A stretch of 64,000 bases of DNA from Clostridium sp. 1001275B_160808_H3 (GTDB lineage: Bacteria; Bacillota; Clostridia; Clostridiales; Clostridiaceae). The number at the start of each line of letters is the position of its first letter. Position 1 is the stretch's first letter. The stretch is from contig NZ_JADNAT010000002.1 of the NCBI RefSeq assembly GCF_015550425.1, positions 62,001-126,000 of the forward strand. Reading direction: 5' to 3'. A program made the translations under genes and the position numbers. Shown in pieces: positions 62,573-64,000 of this stretch. Below the pieces are notes generated by a model, which worked only from the letters and a program-made list of their open reading frames with translations, ran no database searches and had not been told where the DNA came from.

Positions 62573-64000
62573 ATGAAGGAAAATGTTTTCAAGGCTGTGC
62601 CAGAGTATTCAAAAAGATTAAAAGAAGAGAAAAGACATAATATTAGAAATGAATTTGAACGTGATAGGGATAGAGTGATGTATTCTAAACCATTTAGAAG
62701 ATTAAGTGGAAAAACACAAATATTTTTAGCAGGAAAAGATGATCATACAAGAACAAGATTAACTCACACATTACAAGTATCACAAATAGGTAGAACTATA
62801 GCTAGAGCAGTGGGGGTAGATGAGATATTAGTTGAGTCAATAGCTTTAGCACATGATATCGGACATACACCATTTGGACATGTAGGAGAAAGAATACTTG
62901 ATAAAATAATGAGAGGATGTTATCCAATTAGAGAATATAATTTACCAGAAATTTTAAAGGGAAATGAAGGATTTAAACATAATTATCAAGGTGTCAGAGT
63001 AGCAACGAATTTATATTCTTATCTTAATTTAACAGATTATACATTATGGGGAATTTTAAATCATAGCGGGTTAAAATATGATAAATGTAAGATGAAGTCT
63101 TTTGCGAAAGAGGACGAGTGTAAGTATTGTTTATATAGAAATGAAAAAGATTTAAAATGCAAAATAGAGAATGAAGATGATTTAAATTACTATATAAATA
63201 TGAAAAATGAAAATGGACTTAATGTATTAAGTGGGATAGAAGAATCATGGACTTTTGAAGCATATGTTGTAGCCATAGCAGATGAGATAGCGCAAAGACA
63301 TCATGATATTGAGGATGCAATAGAATATAATCTTCTATCTAGAGAATTTCTAAAAAGATATATTGAAAATTTATTAGAGTTTAATCAAAAAAAAGAAAGT
63401 TTATTATTAAAGAAATACCTTGAACAAGAAAAAGTAAGAAGAGATAGAGAGTGGACTAAAGATGTGCAACAAGTGATAGAAGATTTTAAAAATATCGATT
63501 CATCTGTTGAAAAGGATATATTTGAAAGCCTTTTATCTAAATTTCTTGTTAATTTTATTACAACTGATGTAATATATAATTTGAAATACATATTTGAAGA
63601 TTTAAAAGAAAAATATAAAATAAATGAAATAGAAGATTTTATGAAATATAAAAGCAGTATAGGTAAAGAAATAAGGCATATTTTTAAAGAAACTAGTTTT
63701 TATACAAAAGAAATGTATAGTTTTGATAAAAAATTAAAAAAGTTATTAAGAAATAGAATATTAAATTCACAAGAGGCACAAAAGATGGATGGAATTGGTG
63801 ATTACGTTATTAGAGAAACTTTTAAAGCTTTAGTAATTAATCAACAATTATTGCCTGATAAGTCTATAGTACGAATATTTAAAGATTTCTATTTAGAAAG
63901 ATATGGGGAATTATATTCAGAAAAAATGAAGGAATGTGAATTTATGGTTGATAAAGAATACAATGTTGGGAATATGAGAAATGAGTTAAATAATATGTAT
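62573..64000 (+). CDS. dgt: dGTPase-family dNTP triphosphohydrolase (truncated by window end)
   Basis: 476 codons are visible and the frame is still open at the right edge. HD-superfamily features are: SKPFRRLSGKTQIFLAGKDD, the first metal His in RTRLTHTLQVSQIGR, the HD pair in LAHDIGHTPFGHVGERIL, KHNYQGVRVA, and a fourth ligand region IADEIAQRHHDIEDAI. The enzyme hydrolyses dGTP or other dNTPs to the nucleoside and triphosphate; some relatives defend against phages by draining dNTPs. Unusual is a four-Cys cluster (Cys at about 172, 183, 186 and 196, pattern C-x10-C-x2-C-x9-C). AAGGAG lies six bases before the ATG. Confidence 0.88.
   Translation, partial: MKENVFKAVPEYSKRLKEEKRHNIRNEFERDRDRVMYSKPFRRLSGKTQIFLAGKDDHTRTRLTHTLQVSQIGRTIARAVGVDEILVESIALAHDIGHTPFGHVGERILDKIMRGCYPIREYNLPEILKGNEGFKHNYQGVRVATNLYSYLNLTDYTLWGILNHSGLKYDKCKMKSFAKEDECKYCLYRNEKDLKCKIENEDDLNYYINMKNENGLNVLSGIEESWTFEAYVVAIADEIAQRHHDIEDAIEYNLLSREFLKRYIENLLEFNQKKESLLLKKYLEQEKVRRDREWTKDVQQVIEDFKNIDSSVEKDIFESLLSKFLVNFITTDVIYNLKYIFEDLKEKYKINEIEDFMKYKSSIGKEIRHIFKETSFYTKEMYSFDKKLKKLLRNRILNSQEAQKMDGIGDYVIRETFKALVINQQLLPDKSIVRIFKDFYLERYGELYSEKMKECEFMVDKEYNVGNMRNELNNMY

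Noticed and set aside
1..64000. tRNA and rRNA genes
   Set aside because: No T-arm/CCA patterns other than that of the tmRNA, and no rRNA-like sequence, were found by eye.

Overview
The window is A+T-rich, has strong AGGAGG-type ribosome binding sites, and carries ATG, GTG and TTG starts. Its gene families (NfnAB, RNase R/SmpB/tmRNA with an AEDNFALAA tag, NikMNQO-urease, XpaC/TelA, Cse60-like and FliB-like proteins) point to an anaerobic Gram-positive of the Clostridium sensu stricto group. I cannot name the species.

Layout. 1-12.6 kb: a trans-translation neighbourhood. The 3' part of rnr and smpB come first, then redox genes: a sigma-54 activator with an iron-type alcohol dehydrogenase behind a -24/-12 promoter, the electron-bifurcating transhydrogenase NfnAB, and an Rrf2/NsrR-like regulator. 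An amidase-like secreted protein and a Gfo/Idh/MocA oxidoreductase follow, then ssrA (tmRNA). The ssrA gene is interrupted in its T-loop by a 269-nt group I intron, and a LAGLIDADG homing endonuclease gene lies convergently just outside it. 12.6-14.9 kb: accessory DNA with gene debris and a single-chain MNT-HEPN (MntA-HepT type) protein. 15-19.5 kb: a heterodimeric ABC exporter and a membrane polyferredoxin. 19.9-25 kb: a Cse60-like small gene followed by a CDP-sugar and glycosyltransferase cluster. 25.6-27.2 kb: a secreted GH43-CBM6 enzyme.

27.6-36 kb: nickel ECF transporter nikMN-Q-O, urease ureABC-EFGD and a UreI/AmiS urea channel, which together form a complete nickel-to-urease unit. 36-45.5 kb: miscellaneous genes (GH3-type acyl-adenylating enzyme, Asn-rich protein, FliB-like methylase, MazG-like, a broken MutT, XpaC/TelA, DUF3237, esterase). 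45.7-56.3 kb: an Opp-type ABC importer with an orphan YesN/AraC-type response regulator and a domain-inverted GH3 beta-glucosidase, probably for oligosaccharide uptake. 56.5-64 kb: a defence-like island with a ParA-like ATPase and a small partner, two adenine methyltransferases, an AlwI-family type IIS restriction enzyme, and a dGTPase-family gene running off the end.

The strongest unusual signals are: (1) the intron inside tmRNA with a nearby stand-alone homing endonuclease; (2) the fused toxin-antitoxin MNT-HEPN protein and a decayed second copy 11 kb away; (3) a palindromic motif TGTAGTTAC-N16-GTAACTACA present three times with identical spacing, one copy in front of the nickel/urease block; (4) the ParA/R-M/dGTPase island. 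All calls come from reading the sequence; no search was run.
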